The notes: generated by a model from the letters alone, not told the origin. A stretch of 64,000 nt of DNA from Kluyvera sp036759925 (GCF_036759925.1 NZ_JAPKIB010000007.1:1-64000), one strand, 5' to 3'; shown: positions 18,031-27,330, numbered from the stretch's first letter. Numbers and translations are program-made.

Positions 18031-18663
18031 TTACTTTCCGGCATCGTGATTAACTAATGGAGCCAGGCGTGTCGCCATCCAGTCTGCAATAAACGGCTGG
18101 GCGTCACGATTGGGATGAATGCCATCATCCTGCATCCACTGCGGCTTGAGATAGACCTCTTCCATAAAGAAGGGCAGCAGTGGGATAGAAAACTCGCTGG
18201 CGAGCTGCGGATATACAGCGCTGAACGCCTCATTATAGCGGCGTCCGTAGTTTGCTGGCAGACGAATTTGCATTAATAACGGTTGGGCATGGGCGGCCTT
18301 TACCTGTTGCAAAATAGTGCGCAGTGTTTTCTCGGTTTGCTGTGGTTGAAAACCGCGCAGGCCATCGTTGCCGCCGAGTTCAACCAGCACCCATTGCGGC
18401 TTATGCTGTTGCAGCAGTGCGGGCAGGCGTGCCAGCCCCTGGTCTGAGGTATCGCCGCTAATACTGGCGTTCACCACCGTAATGTCAGGCTGCCATTTAT
18501 CATTCAACAACGCCGGCCAGGCCGTATTGGCCGCCATGCGATAGCCCGCGCTAAGGCTGTCGCCAAGCACTAACAGCGTGTCCGCCGCCGCGGCGCGCAG
18601 GCTAAACAGAATCAAAAACAGGACAGGCAAATGCCAGCGGAAAACGTACTTGAAGTGCATCAT
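18031..18663 (-). CDS. tesA: Periplasmic lysophospholipase L1 / acyl-CoA thioesterase I
   Basis: SGNH hydrolase with thioesterase, protease and lysophospholipase activities. The signal peptide ends at 'RAAAA' near residue 26. The GDSL block is 'LLVLGDSLSAGYRM' with the catalytic Ser, block III is 'GGNDGLRG', and block V is 'DGIHPN' with catalytic Asp and His. The start MM at 18663 gives 210 residues. Its 5' end overlaps that of the divergent ybbA by 33 bases, as in E. coli. Confidence 0.96.
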   Translation of the reverse strand: MMHFKYVFRWHLPVLFLILFSLRAAAADTLLVLGDSLSAGYRMAANTAWPALLNDKWQPDITVVNASISGDTSDQGLARLPALLQQHKPQWVLVELGGNDGLRGFQPQQTEKTLRTILQQVKAAHAQPLLMQIRLPANYGRRYNEAFSAVYPQLASEFSIPLLPFFMEEVYLKPQWMQDDGIHPNRDAQPFIADWMATRLAPLVNHDAGK

Positions 18664-19317
18664 CTTAAGAAATCCGTCGGTCAGGGGGAGCATGAGCTTT
18701 CCATCCTTACCGGAGTTAACCTGATTGTCAAACCGGCACAAACCCTTGCTTTAATTGGCGAGTCGGGGTCCGGGAAGTCGACACTGCTGGCGATTCTGGC
18801 CGGGCTGGACGATGGCAGCAGCGGCGAGGTGAAGCTGCTGGGGCATCCGCTGGATAAGCTCGATGAAGAGGCGCGAGCGCGGCTGCGTGCCCAGCATATA
18901 GGCTTTGTTTTCCAGTCTTTCATGCTGATCCCCACGCTGAACGCGCTGGAGAACGTCGAGCTGCCCGCGCTGCTGCGCGGTGAAAGCGACGGCCAAAGCC
19001 GCCAGGGGGCGAAGGCGTTACTGGAACAGTTGGGGCTAGGCAAGCGCTTGCACCACCTCCCGGCACAGCTTTCCGGCGGCGAGCAGCAGCGCGTGGCGCT
19101 GGCTCGCGCCTTTAACGGTCGCCCGGATCTGCTGTTTGCCGACGAACCGACCGGCAACCTCGACCGTCAGACCGGGGATAAAATCGCCGACCTGTTGTTC
19201 TCGCTCAACCGTGAACACGGCACCACGCTGATTCTGGTCACCCACGATGCGCAGCTTGCCGCGCGCTGTGACCGACGGCTGCGGCTGGTCGACGGGCAGC
19301 TACGGGAGGAAGCATGA
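18631..19317 (+). CDS. ybbA: ABC transporter ATP-binding protein YbbA
   Basis: ATPase of the MacB/LolD-like class partnering the large permease YbbP. The Walker A motif 'GESGSGKST' is near residue 44, 'FVFQSFMLIPTLNALENVELP' is the LolD-type Q-loop region, and 'LSGGEQQRVALARA' and 'LLFADEPTGNLD' are intact. The 228 residues equal E. coli. The ATG has AGGACAGG upstream. It overlaps ybbP by 4 bases (ATGA). Confidence 0.95.
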   Translation: MPAENVLEVHHLKKSVGQGEHELSILTGVNLIVKPAQTLALIGESGSGKSTLLAILAGLDDGSSGEVKLLGHPLDKLDEEARARLRAQHIGFVFQSFMLIPTLNALENVELPALLRGESDGQSRQGAKALLEQLGLGKRLHHLPAQLSGGEQQRVALARAFNGRPDLLFADEPTGNLDRQTGDKIADLLFSLNREHGTTLILVTHDAQLAARCDRRLRLVDGQLREEA

Positions 19318-21728
19318 TTTTACGCTGGTTCTGGCGGGAGTGGCGCTCGCCGTCGCTGCTGATTGTCTGGCTGGCGCTGAGCCTGGCGGTGGCCTGCGTG
19401 CTGGCGCTGGGCAGCATCAGCGACCGCATGGACAAAGGGCTCAATCAACAAAGCCGCGAATATATGGCGGGCGATCGGGTGCTGCGCAGTTCGCGCGAAA
19501 TACCGGCACAGTGGATTGAACGCGCGCGCGCTCAGGGGCTGACGGTTGGTGAACAGATCAACTTCTCCACCATGACCTGGGCGGGCGATACGCCGCAGCT
19601 TGCCGACGTGAAGGCAGTCGATGACAGTTACCCGCTCTATGGCGACCTGCAAACCGCACCCGCGGGCCTCAAACCGCAGGCGGGAACGGTGCTGCTGGCG
19701 CCCCGGCTGATGGCGCTGCTGAATCTGAAAACCGGCGATAACCTTGACGTTGGCGATGCCACGCTGCGCATTGCCGGTGAAGTGGTGCAGGAGCCTGATA
19801 GCGGCTTTAACCCGTTCCAGATGGCGCCCCGGCTGATGATGAACCTGGCCGACGTGGCGAAAACCGGCGCCGTACAGCCCGGCAGCCGGGTAAGCTGGAG
19901 CTATAAATTTGCCGGCACCCCCGCGCAGCTTGCCAGCTATGAAAGCTGGCTGCTGCCCCAGCTCAAGCCGGAGCATCGCTGGATTGGCCCGGATCAGGAC
20001 GACGGCGCGTTAGGCAAATCGCTACAGCGCTCCCAGCAGTTCCTGCTGCTCTCCGCGCTGCTGACGCTGCTGCTGGCGGTAGCCGCCGTGGCGGTGGCCA
20101 TGGGTCACTACTGCCGCAGTCGCTATGATCTGGTGGCGGTGTTGAAAACCTTAGGTGCCGGGCGGGCGCAGCTGCGTAAGCTGATTATCGGCCAGTGGGT
20201 GCTGCTGCTGGCGCTTTCGGCGCTGGCGGGCGGTGCGATGGGGCTGTTGTTTGAATCGGTGCTGCTGGCGCTACTCAAGCCGGTGCTGCCGGCGGCGTTA
20301 CCTGCCGCCAGCGCCTGGCCGTGGCTGTGGGCGGTGGGGTCAATGACGGTGATTTCGCTGCTGGTCGGGTTACGTCCGTACCGATTGCTGCTGGCAACCC
20401 AGCCGCTGCGCGTGCTGCGTCAGGATATCGTCGCCAACGTCTGGCCGCTGAAAATCTATCTGCCGCTGGTCTGTATCGTCACGGTGGTGCTGCTGGCATG
20501 GTTGATGGGCGGTAGCCCGCTGCTGTGGTCGGTGCTAGCGGGCGCGGTGGTGTTGGCGGCGCTGTGTGGGCTGGTGGGCTGGCTGCTGCTGAAGGTGTTG
20601 AAGCGCCTCACCCTGCGCGCGCTGCCGCTGCGTCTGGCGGTGAATCGTCTGCTGCGCCAGCCGTGGTCGACGCTTAGCCAACTGGCAGCGTTCTCGCTCT
20701 CATTTATGCTACTGGCGCTGCTGCTGGTGCTGCGCGGCGATCTGCTGGATCGCTGGCAGCAGCAGCTACCGCCGGAAAGCCCGAACTATTTTCTGATCAA
20801 CATTGCCCCGGAACAAGTCAGTGAGGTGAAAACCTTCCTGGCGGAGCATCAGGTGATCCCGACGGCGTTTTACCCGATCGTCCGCGCGCGCCTCACGCAG
20901 ATCAACGGTCATAGCACCGAAGGTAATAAAGATGAATCGCTGAACCGCGAGCTGAACCTCACCTGGCAAAACCAACGGCCGCAGCATAACCCGCTGGTAG
21001 CGGGCGTCTGGCCGCCGAAAACCGGGGAAGTCTCTATTGAGGAAGGGCTGGCGCAGCGGCTGAACATTGGCCTCGGCGATAGCGTAACCTTCACCGGCGA
21101 TACTCAGGACTTTACGGCGAAGGTGAGCAGCATTCGCAAGGTGGATTGGGAAAGCCTGCGGCCGAACTTCTTCTTTATCTTCCCGGACGGCGCGCTGGAC
21201 GGTCAGCCGCAGAGCTGGCTCACCAGCTTCCGCTGGGACCACGGTACGACGCTGCTGACTCAGCTAAACCGTGAATTCCCGACGGTGAGCCTGCTGGATA
21301 TTGGCGCTATCTTAAAACAGGTTGGTCAGGTGCTGGCGCAGGTCAGCCGGGCGCTGGAGGTGATGGTGGTGCTGGTCACCGCCTGCGGCGTGCTGCTGCT
21401 ATTGGCGCAGGTTCAGGTTGGCATGCGCCAGCGTCACCAGGAGCTGGTGGTCTATCGCACCCTTGGTGCCGGAAAGTCTCTGTTGCGCCTGACGTTATGG
21501 GCGGAGTTTGCTCTGCTGGGGGCGATTTCCGGTCTGGTGGCGGCCATCGGCGCGGAAACGGCGCTGGCGATGCTGCAAACAAAAGTGTTTGATTTCCCAT
21601 GGTCACCGGACTGGCGGCTGTGGGTGGCGCTACCGTTGTGCGGGGCGTTGTTACTGTCGCTGTGCGGTGGAGGGTTAGGGCTGCGTCTGCTGAAGGGCAG
21701 GGCGCTGTTCCGCCAGTTTTCCAGCTAG
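19314..21728 (+). CDS. ybbP: FtsX/MacB-type ABC permease YbbP
   Basis: Large inner-membrane permease of 804 residues with two FtsX domains and about ten transmembrane helices. One helix is near the N-terminus, groups occur around 240-460, and the C-terminal set covers 670-800. Two periplasmic domains lie between. Such permeases act as mechanotransmitters or in lipid and small-molecule extraction. In E. coli the ybbAP-tesA neighbourhood suggests a role with hydrophobic compounds, which is inference. A BIME follows. Confidence 0.94.
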   Translation: MILRWFWREWRSPSLLIVWLALSLAVACVLALGSISDRMDKGLNQQSREYMAGDRVLRSSREIPAQWIERARAQGLTVGEQINFSTMTWAGDTPQLADVKAVDDSYPLYGDLQTAPAGLKPQAGTVLLAPRLMALLNLKTGDNLDVGDATLRIAGEVVQEPDSGFNPFQMAPRLMMNLADVAKTGAVQPGSRVSWSYKFAGTPAQLASYESWLLPQLKPEHRWIGPDQDDGALGKSLQRSQQFLLLSALLTLLLAVAAVAVAMGHYCRSRYDLVAVLKTLGAGRAQLRKLIIGQWVLLLALSALAGGAMGLLFESVLLALLKPVLPAALPAASAWPWLWAVGSMTVISLLVGLRPYRLLLATQPLRVLRQDIVANVWPLKIYLPLVCIVTVVLLAWLMGGSPLLWSVLAGAVVLAALCGLVGWLLLKVLKRLTLRALPLRLAVNRLLRQPWSTLSQLAAFSLSFMLLALLLVLRGDLLDRWQQQLPPESPNYFLINIAPEQVSEVKTFLAEHQVIPTAFYPIVRARLTQINGHSTEGNKDESLNRELNLTWQNQRPQHNPLVAGVWPPKTGEVSIEEGLAQRLNIGLGDSVTFTGDTQDFTAKVSSIRKVDWESLRPNFFFIFPDGALDGQPQSWLTSFRWDHGTTLLTQLNREFPTVSLLDIGAILKQVGQVLAQVSRALEVMVVLVTACGVLLLLAQVQVGMRQRHQELVVYRTLGAGKSLLRLTLWAEFALLGAISGLVAAIGAETALAMLQTKVFDFPWSPDWRLWVALPLCGALLLSLCGGGLGLRLLKGRALFRQFSS

Positions 21729-21735
21729 CTATTTT

Positions 21736-21802
21736 CCCGGCGGCGCTGCGCTTGGCCGGGCTACTGATGGCCCGTAGCCCGGCCAAGCGCAGCGCCGCCG
21801 GG
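21736..21802. repeat. Perfect BIME dyad after ybbP
   Basis: Arms 21736-21764 and 21774-21802 are perfectly complementary over 29 bases with a 9-base loop. Both arms carry the 'cgcagcg' subtype, which differs from the 'cgaagcg' elements at 8641 and 16250. Confidence 0.95.
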
Positions 21803-21983
21803 TTTCTCTCCGTCCTCACAAAATTGCTCATCCTTTCATCAACATGCCCGCATTAGGGCACCATTCGGTAATTCTGCTGCGCTAAGTCGCACGTTTCATT
21901 AAAAATCAGTCAGGTGCAATTTATTAATAAACGATAAGATTTATTTGCCAAATAGATGGCACGTAATCTATCAAGGAAAAATA

Positions 21984-23126
21984 ATGACTATAAAAATGAA
22001 AGCGCTGGCGATCTCGATCGGCGCTGCAGTGGCATTGACGTCTTTCGCATCCCAGGCTGAAATTACCCTGCTTAAGCAGGATCCTCAGGCTGGTAACCCG
22101 CTGAGCCGTCTGAACTTCACCGTGGGCGGGAGTATTCGTCCGCAGTTCAACATGATGACCGGCGACGGCGACAAAGGCTCTTACAAACGTAATGGCTTTG
22201 ACGGTGGTACCCGTTTCCGTTTCGCTGCTGACTACTACCTATTTGATGACATCAGTTGGGTCAGCTACTACGAGCTAGGTGTCAACATTCCAGCGGTCTT
22301 CGACTGGGATAACCACTATGCTGAAGGCGCGAACGACACCACTCGCCGTATGCTCTACACCGGTCTGAAGAGCGATACCTGGGGTACGCTGACCTTCGGT
22401 CAACAGAACAGCATCTACTACGATGTGGTCGGTGCGAAAACCGATATCTGGGACTATGACATGATTGGTCAGGCACCAGGTAACGGTATCAACGGTGACT
22501 ACGATGGTTCTTACCGTACTCGTAAATCACTGAAGTATAAGAAAACCGTAGGTGATGTAGACCTGTATGCTTCTTATCTCTTCAGCGATGATCTGAACCT
22601 GAACAACGGCCTGCTGTACAAACGTAAAGGCGGCGGTTCACTGGGTGTGGATTACCATATCACCGACGACCTGAGCTGGGGGACGGCATGGAACTACACC
22701 CGTGCTGATATGAACACCACCTACAGCAGCGAAAGCAAAACCTACGATCAGAACATCCTGGGTACCGCGCTGAGCTGGACGCCGGACAACTGGACCTTCT
22801 CCGTTGGCGGTGGTTGGTACCAGAACTTCATGACCACCAAAAAATCTTCCGTACATGATTACTTCGCGGGCGATGCGTGGGGCGTGGAATACTTCGCGGG
22901 CTACAAAATCCCAGTGGGTCAGTACGCGCTTAAATCCGTTCAGCCATACTTCATGGGTGACCGTATTGAATACGTGAATGGTCGCAACTACCAGCGCATC
23001 GACAACGGCGTGGGTATCAGCTTCCAGCTGGATTACGGTTTCCGTGTTGACTACGAACACGTGTTCACCTCCAGCACCGATGACCTGGGTGATATGAACC
23101 TGGTTCGTCTGCGTTACGATTTCTAA
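21984..23126 (+). CDS. Outer-membrane porin (Porin_4-like general porin)
   Basis: The 380-residue precursor has a signal peptide ending 'SFASQA' at about residue 25. The mature part alternates short hydrophobic and polar stretches typical of beta-strands ('LNFTVGGSIRPQFN', 'TRFRFAADYYLFDD', 'GTLTFGQQNSIYYD') and ends in Phe ('VRLRYDF'), the outer-membrane assembly signal. It resembles gram-negative general porins but is not OmpC, OmpF or PhoE by sequence. AAGGAAAA precedes the ATG. In E. coli K-12 an rhs element occupies this position after ybbP. A strong terminator follows. Confidence 0.85.
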   Translation: MTIKMKALAISIGAAVALTSFASQAEITLLKQDPQAGNPLSRLNFTVGGSIRPQFNMMTGDGDKGSYKRNGFDGGTRFRFAADYYLFDDISWVSYYELGVNIPAVFDWDNHYAEGANDTTRRMLYTGLKSDTWGTLTFGQQNSIYYDVVGAKTDIWDYDMIGQAPGNGINGDYDGSYRTRKSLKYKKTVGDVDLYASYLFSDDLNLNNGLLYKRKGGGSLGVDYHITDDLSWGTAWNYTRADMNTTYSSESKTYDQNILGTALSWTPDNWTFSVGGGWYQNFMTTKKSSVHDYFAGDAWGVEYFAGYKIPVGQYALKSVQPYFMGDRIEYVNGRNYQRIDNGVGISFQLDYGFRVDYEHVFTSSTDDLGDMNLVRLRYDF

Positions 23127-23133
23127 TCGTCAA

Positions 23134-23157
23134 AAAGGGCGGCAATTGCCGCCCTTT
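23134..23157 (+). terminator. Porin gene terminator
   Basis: Perfect 24-base palindrome (GGGCGGC-aatt-GCCGCCC flanked by AAA and TTT), 7 bases after the porin stop. Short T-tract on the plus strand. Confidence 0.8.
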
Positions 23158-23175
23158 ACCGGTATTGCAAACCGT

Positions 23176-23206
23176 GTAGCCCGGCCAAGCGCAGCGCCGC
23201 CGGGAA
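23176..23206. repeat. Single REP unit
   Basis: One 31-base arm of the 'cgcagcg' BIME subtype, identical in type to the arms at 21736-21802, without its inverted partner. It lies between the porin and selU. Confidence 0.85.
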
Positions 23207-23217
23207 TAGCACCAAAC

Positions 23218-24309
23218 CTACTCTTGTGTTTCCGCCAACCACTGCGTGACCGCTTCCGACGTTCCCCGAAACACAATCTTGCCCGCCTTCTTCTCCAACT
23301 GATAGCAGTACATCGGGTCGTAATACTCCTCCAGCAACGGCACCAGCCAGGCAAAATGCACCTCCGTTGAGCCGGTACGCTTCTGCTCGGTCAGCGAAGC
23401 GTCGAGCGTGGCGGTCAATTCGGCAAAACGCTGAAGCCCCAGGCGACGACGAATCGCGAACAGGCCGTGATGCAGCCAGGCGCTGTACTCCTCCCAGCCT
23501 TTCTCTTCGCCAAATGCGGCGGTGAAGTCGTGATGCATATGGGCAAAGTACTCTTCGCGCAGACGCTCAAGACGCAGATCAAACGGATCCTCCACTACCG
23601 CGATCGGCGACTGAGCCATGCGATCGCGCAGGCACTCCGGCAGGTGGTTAGCGCCAATCATGTGACCTTCATCTTCCAGCACCCAGCGAACCTTGTCCCG
23701 CTGATACGCGCCTTTCAGCAGCGCGGTCGCCAGGTGGTTCTCAAAGGTTGCCTGAGAAAATTGGGGCGTCAGCGTGCGACCAAACGACGAGCCACGGTGG
23801 TGAGCCAGCCCTTCAAGATCGATCCCCAACGGCTGCTGGCGCACCAGCGGCGTTTTGCCGTTACCGGTGCAACCGCCGATCAGCACGATCGGATGGCGTA
23901 CCAGCTCCTCGGTGGCCTGAATCGCCGCCTGACGTAGCGCCTTATAGCCGCCGACGATCAACGGGTAATCAATACCGTTTTCTTTGATCCAGCTTTGTGT
24001 GATATGCGAGCGCTGGCCGCCGCGGGCACAGCACAGATAGCCCTGCGGCGCACGGCGACAGGCATCGAGCCAGGCGTCAATACGCTGTTGGCGCGTCTGC
24101 CCGGAGACCAGTTTATGCCCCAGCGCCATTGCGGCTTCGGGCCCCTGACGTTTATAGCAGGTACCGACCGCAGCGCGCTCATCGTCGTTCATCAGCGGCA
24201 GATTGACGGCGGCGGGCATCGCGCCCTGAGCAAACTCAACGGGGGCTCGCACGTCAATGATGGGCGTTTCCGCGCGCAGAATCGCGCAGTAATCCGTCCC
24301 ATTATTCAT
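23218..24309 (-). CDS. selU: tRNA 2-selenouridine synthase
   Basis: SelU (YbbB) replaces sulfur of 2-thiouridine at the tRNA wobble base by selenium, via geranylthiouridine, using selenophosphate. The N-terminal rhodanese domain carries the catalytic Cys in 'LCCARGGQRS' near 97, and a P-loop domain follows ('GGCTGNGKT' near 150). The start at 24309 (AAGGA upstream) gives 363 residues, against 364 in E. coli. The gene is convergent with the porin. Confidence 0.95.
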   Translation of the reverse strand: MNNGTDYCAILRAETPIIDVRAPVEFAQGAMPAAVNLPLMNDDERAAVGTCYKRQGPEAAMALGHKLVSGQTRQQRIDAWLDACRRAPQGYLCCARGGQRSHITQSWIKENGIDYPLIVGGYKALRQAAIQATEELVRHPIVLIGGCTGNGKTPLVRQQPLGIDLEGLAHHRGSSFGRTLTPQFSQATFENHLATALLKGAYQRDKVRWVLEDEGHMIGANHLPECLRDRMAQSPIAVVEDPFDLRLERLREEYFAHMHHDFTAAFGEEKGWEEYSAWLHHGLFAIRRRLGLQRFAELTATLDASLTEQKRTGSTEVHFAWLVPLLEEYYDPMYCYQLEKKAGKIVFRGTSEAVTQWLAETQE

Positions 24310-24416
24310 GGGGAAATCCTTCTTATTTAAATCGGGGGTCATGCGGTTATGGCGGGATTTTACGCTTCAGAGAGGGGGCCGGGGAAGGATAAGTTACTTT
24401 CCCCGGCATTTAAGGC

Positions 24417-25484
24417 TTAATTCAGGCGTGATTGCGCCCAGGCAATACCGCTTGCATACTCTGGCGGCAGCAGGGGTACCATCGCTTCCAGCGTGGCGCT
24501 GAGGCGGCCGGTATCGCTGTCATTGAGGTTCAGGTGGCCCACTTTACGGCCCTCGCGCACCTCTTTGTCATACCAGTGCAGGTGCACCAGCGGCAGCTTC
24601 AGCCAGTCATAGTTCAGGTCGGTGCCAATCAGGTTCACCATTACCGATGGGCTGTTTACCACCGGTGGTGGTAACGGCAGGTCGGTAATCGCACGCAGGT
24701 GCAGCTCGAACTGGCTGATGGATGCGCCATTCTGCGTCCAGTGACCGCTGTTGTGCACGCGTGGGGCCAGCTCGTTGATCAGCAATCCGGCCGGGGTGAT
24801 GAAACACTCCATTGCCATGACGCCGACGTAGTTCAGCTCCTGCATAATCGCGCCGAGCATGGTTTCGGCCTGAGCCTGCTGCTGCGCGTCCGCCTGTGGG
24901 AAGGCGACGCTCATGCGCAGAATACCGTCCTGGTGCAGGTTATGGGTCAGCGGGTAGAACACGGTGCTGCCGTCATGGCCGCGCGCGCCAACCAGCGACA
25001 CTTCACCGGAGAAGTTAATGCCCTGCTCAACGATGCATTCACCGTAGCACTCGTCAGGCAGCTGCGCGGTGTCATCTTGACGCAGACGCCACTGGCCGCG
25101 GCCATCGTAGCCGCCGGTGCGGCGCTTGACGATAGCCAGCTCGCCCAGACGACCGAATACTTCAGGCCACTCGTCGGCACTTGCCAGCAGTTGCCACGGG
25201 GCAGTTGCCAGATTGAGTTTATCGAACAGCTGCTTTTGCGTCAGACGGTCGGCGATAATCGGGAAGACGTCGCGGTTAACAAACGCGGTGTGCTCGGCCA
25301 GTTCGCGGGTCAGCGCGGTTTCCGGCCAACGTTCAATCTCTGCGGTGATCACGCTTTGCTGAAACGGCACGGCGGCCGGATCAGCTTCCAAACCTACCGG
25401 CCAGACGGCGATGCCCAGCGGCTCGCCGGCCTGACGCAGCATGCGGCCTAGCTGACCGTTGCCCAGCACGCAGACCTGCTTCAT
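24417..25484 (-). CDS. purK: N5-carboxyaminoimidazole ribonucleotide synthase
   Basis: PurK carboxylates AIR with ATP and bicarbonate in de novo purine synthesis. The 355-residue ATP-grasp protein starts 'VCVLGNGQLGRMLRQAG' and contains 'KRRTGGYDGRGQW' for ATP binding and 'LINELAPRVHNSGHWT' for metal binding. Its ATG overlaps the purE stop by 4 bases (ATGA), so purEK is a coupled operon. Confidence 0.98.
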   Translation of the reverse strand: MKQVCVLGNGQLGRMLRQAGEPLGIAVWPVGLEADPAAVPFQQSVITAEIERWPETALTRELAEHTAFVNRDVFPIIADRLTQKQLFDKLNLATAPWQLLASADEWPEVFGRLGELAIVKRRTGGYDGRGQWRLRQDDTAQLPDECYGECIVEQGINFSGEVSLVGARGHDGSTVFYPLTHNLHQDGILRMSVAFPQADAQQQAQAETMLGAIMQELNYVGVMAMECFITPAGLLINELAPRVHNSGHWTQNGASISQFELHLRAITDLPLPPPVVNSPSVMVNLIGTDLNYDWLKLPLVHLHWYDKEVREGRKVGHLNLNDSDTGRLSATLEAMVPLLPPEYASGIAWAQSRLN

Positions 25485-25990
25485 GCCGCACCTCGTGGGT
25501 CTGGGTTATCCAGCACTTCATCGGTTTGCGCTTTGCGCCAGTCGGCAAGGCGCTGGTGCAGTTCAGCGTCGTGCTGAGCCAGGATCTGTGCGGCGAGCAG
25601 GGCGGCGTTAGCAGCACCGGCTTTACCGATAGCCAGCGTCCCTACCGGAATACCGCGCGGCATCTGTACGATGGAGTAGAGGCTGTCTACGCCGCTTAAT
25701 GCAGCGCTTTGCACCGGTACGCCGAGTACCGGCACCAGGGTTTTGGCGGCAATCATTCCGGGTAAATGCGCTGCACCACCGGCACCGGCAATAATCACCT
25801 GGTAACCGTTCTCTTCTGCCGTTTCGGCAAAGCTGAACAGCTTATCGGGCGTACGGTGGGCGGAAACCACTTCAACATGGTGAGGAACGTTCAGAATATC
25901 GAGGATTTCTGTGGCGAACTGCATGGTAGCCCAGTCGCTTTTGGACCCCATCACGATGGCGATACGTGCCGGATTATTGCGGGAAGACAT
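25481..25990 (-). CDS. purE: N5-carboxyaminoimidazole ribonucleotide mutase
   Basis: PurE moves the carboxylate from N5 to C4 in purine synthesis, directly after PurK. The 169 residues contain 'IVMGSKSDWATM' at the N-terminus, 'SAHRTPD' and 'AGAGGAAHLPGM', the substrate-binding loops. The start at 25990 gives the E. coli length; longer in-frame starts upstream would run through the PurR operator and are rejected. It is the first gene of the PurR-controlled purEK operon. Confidence 0.98.
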   Translation of the reverse strand: MSSRNNPARIAIVMGSKSDWATMQFATEILDILNVPHHVEVVSAHRTPDKLFSFAETAEENGYQVIIAGAGGAAHLPGMIAAKTLVPVLGVPVQSAALSGVDSLYSIVQMPRGIPVGTLAIGKAGAANAALLAAQILAQHDAELHQRLADWRKAQTDEVLDNPDPRGAA

Positions 25991-26062
25991 GCGTCTTAAA
26001 ACTCCTGTGGGTGTGCTGCACACGACGTTAGAGGCCACAGAGAATAACACGGAAAACGGGCG

Positions 26063-26078
26063 AGGAAAACGGTTGCGT
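26063..26078 (-). promoter_or_regulatory. PurR operator of purEK
   Basis: On the minus strand ACGCAACCGTTTTCCT lies 73 bases before purE. It matches the PurR consensus ACGCAAACGTTTGCGT, with the centre CG intact, and matches the sequence I recall for the E. coli purE operator. Confidence 0.85.
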
Positions 26079-26109
26079 CGCCACACGACAGGGGGATAAG
26101 GGGGAAAAA

Positions 26110-26832
26110 TTAAAATGGGAAGGTGATAAGCGTAACGTCTTCTTTGGTGACGCGAATCATCGATCCTTCAGTATGCCAGGCACCGAGCACCGCGCGAAAT
26201 GCCGCGTCGCCGTTAGCCTCAAGAGCGTGGATATCCGGACGATGAGTATGCCCGTGAATCAACCACTGCACGTGATGTTTCTCCATCACGTCGACGACGG
26301 CCTGCGGGTTTACGTCCATGATGTCCATTGATTTACTGCTGTTGGCGGCCTTGCTGTCATTGCGCATCTTCTGGGCAATACGGCGGCGGATAAACAGCGG
26401 CAGGGCGAGGAACAGTTTCTGGATCCACGGGGTATGCACTTTGGCGCGAAAGGCGAGGTAGCCCGGGTCGTCTGTGCAAAGGGTGTCGCCGTGCATAATC
26501 AGTATGCGACGACCGTAGAGGTCTAGCACCTTCTCTTCGGGCAACAGCTGCATACCACTCTCGTGGGCAAAGCGTTTACCGACCAGAAAATCACGGTTGC
26601 CGTGGATGAAGTAGCAGGGCACGCCGTCATCGACCAGCGATTTGATGGCAGAAGCGACTTCACGGTGCAGCGGGTTCGGATCGTCATCGCCAATCCAGGC
26701 TTCAAACAGGTCGCCTAAGATGTACAGCGCATCGGCCTGACGGGCTTCGCCGCCTAAAAAACGCAGAAAACCGGCGGTAATCGCCGGTTCTTCTGTTTGC
26801 AGATGAAGGTCTGCAATAAAGAGTGTCGCCAC
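26110..26832 (-). CDS. lpxH: UDP-2,3-diacylglucosamine diphosphatase
   Basis: LpxH cleaves UDP-2,3-diacyl-glucosamine to lipid X plus UMP in lipid A synthesis at the inner membrane. It is a calcineurin-like metallophosphatase. Metal-binding motifs are 'FIADLHL' (residues 5-11), 'LGDLFEAWIGDD', 'GNRDF', 'HGDTLCTDD' and 'HGHTHRP'. The start is GTG 26832, three bases after the ppiB stop, giving 240 residues. A TTG one codon earlier is also open. It is cotranscribed with ppiB. Confidence 0.97.
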   Translation of the reverse strand: MATLFIADLHLQTEEPAITAGFLRFLGGEARQADALYILGDLFEAWIGDDDPNPLHREVASAIKSLVDDGVPCYFIHGNRDFLVGKRFAHESGMQLLPEEKVLDLYGRRILIMHGDTLCTDDPGYLAFRAKVHTPWIQKLFLALPLFIRRRIAQKMRNDSKAANSSKSMDIMDVNPQAVVDVMEKHHVQWLIHGHTHRPDIHALEANGDAAFRAVLGAWHTEGSMIRVTKEDVTLITFPF

Positions 26833-26835
26833 CAA

Positions 26836-27330
26836 TTACTCGCTGACGGTCACGCTTTCGATGATAACGTCTTCTTTAGGAACGTCCTGATGCATACCGC
26901 TGCGACCGGTAGAGACCGCTTTGATTTTGTCGACCACGTCCATACCTTCAACCACTTCGGCGAAGACACAGTAGCCCCAACCCTGCAGGCTTTCGCCAGA
27001 GAAGTTCAGGAAGTCGTTGTCTGCTACGTTGATGAAGAACTGAGCGGTGGCGGAGTGTGGAGCCTGAGTACGCGCCATTGCCAGCGTACCACGGGTGTTT
27101 TTCAGACCGTTGTTCGCTTCGTTCTTGATAGCTTCTTTGGTGGTTTTCTGGTTCATGCCTGGCTCAAAACCGCCGCCCTGGATCATGAAACCGTTGATAA
27201 CACGGTGGAAGATCGTGTTGTTGTAGAAACCTTCGCGGCAGTAGTCCAGGAAGTTTTTAACTGTTTCCGGCGCTTTGTCGTCGAAGGTTTTGATGACGAT
27301 GTCGCCGTGATTAGTGTGGAAAGTAACCAT
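26836..27330 (-). CDS. ppiB: Cytoplasmic peptidyl-prolyl cis-trans isomerase B
   Basis: Cyclophilin that speeds X-Pro isomerisation during protein folding in the cytosol. The 164 residues contain 'NTIFHRVINGFMIQGGG' (active-site Arg/Phe region), 'MARTQAPHSATAQFFINVADN' (in part) and 'VFAEVVEGMDVVDKI'. There is no signal peptide, which separates it from PpiA. It is the first gene of the ppiB-lpxH pair and divergent from cysS. Confidence 0.98.
   Translation of the reverse strand: MVTFHTNHGDIVIKTFDDKAPETVKNFLDYCREGFYNNTIFHRVINGFMIQGGGFEPGMNQKTTKEAIKNEANNGLKNTRGTLAMARTQAPHSATAQFFINVADNDFLNFSGESLQGWGYCVFAEVVEGMDVVDKIKAVSTGRSGMHQDVPKEDVIIESVTVSE

Noticed and set aside
21961..21990. Possible ChiX pairing site at the porin ribosome site ('tcaaggaaaa')
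   Set aside because: Only short interrupted complementarity to the ChiX seed, much weaker than the known chiP site. Not enough to claim regulation.
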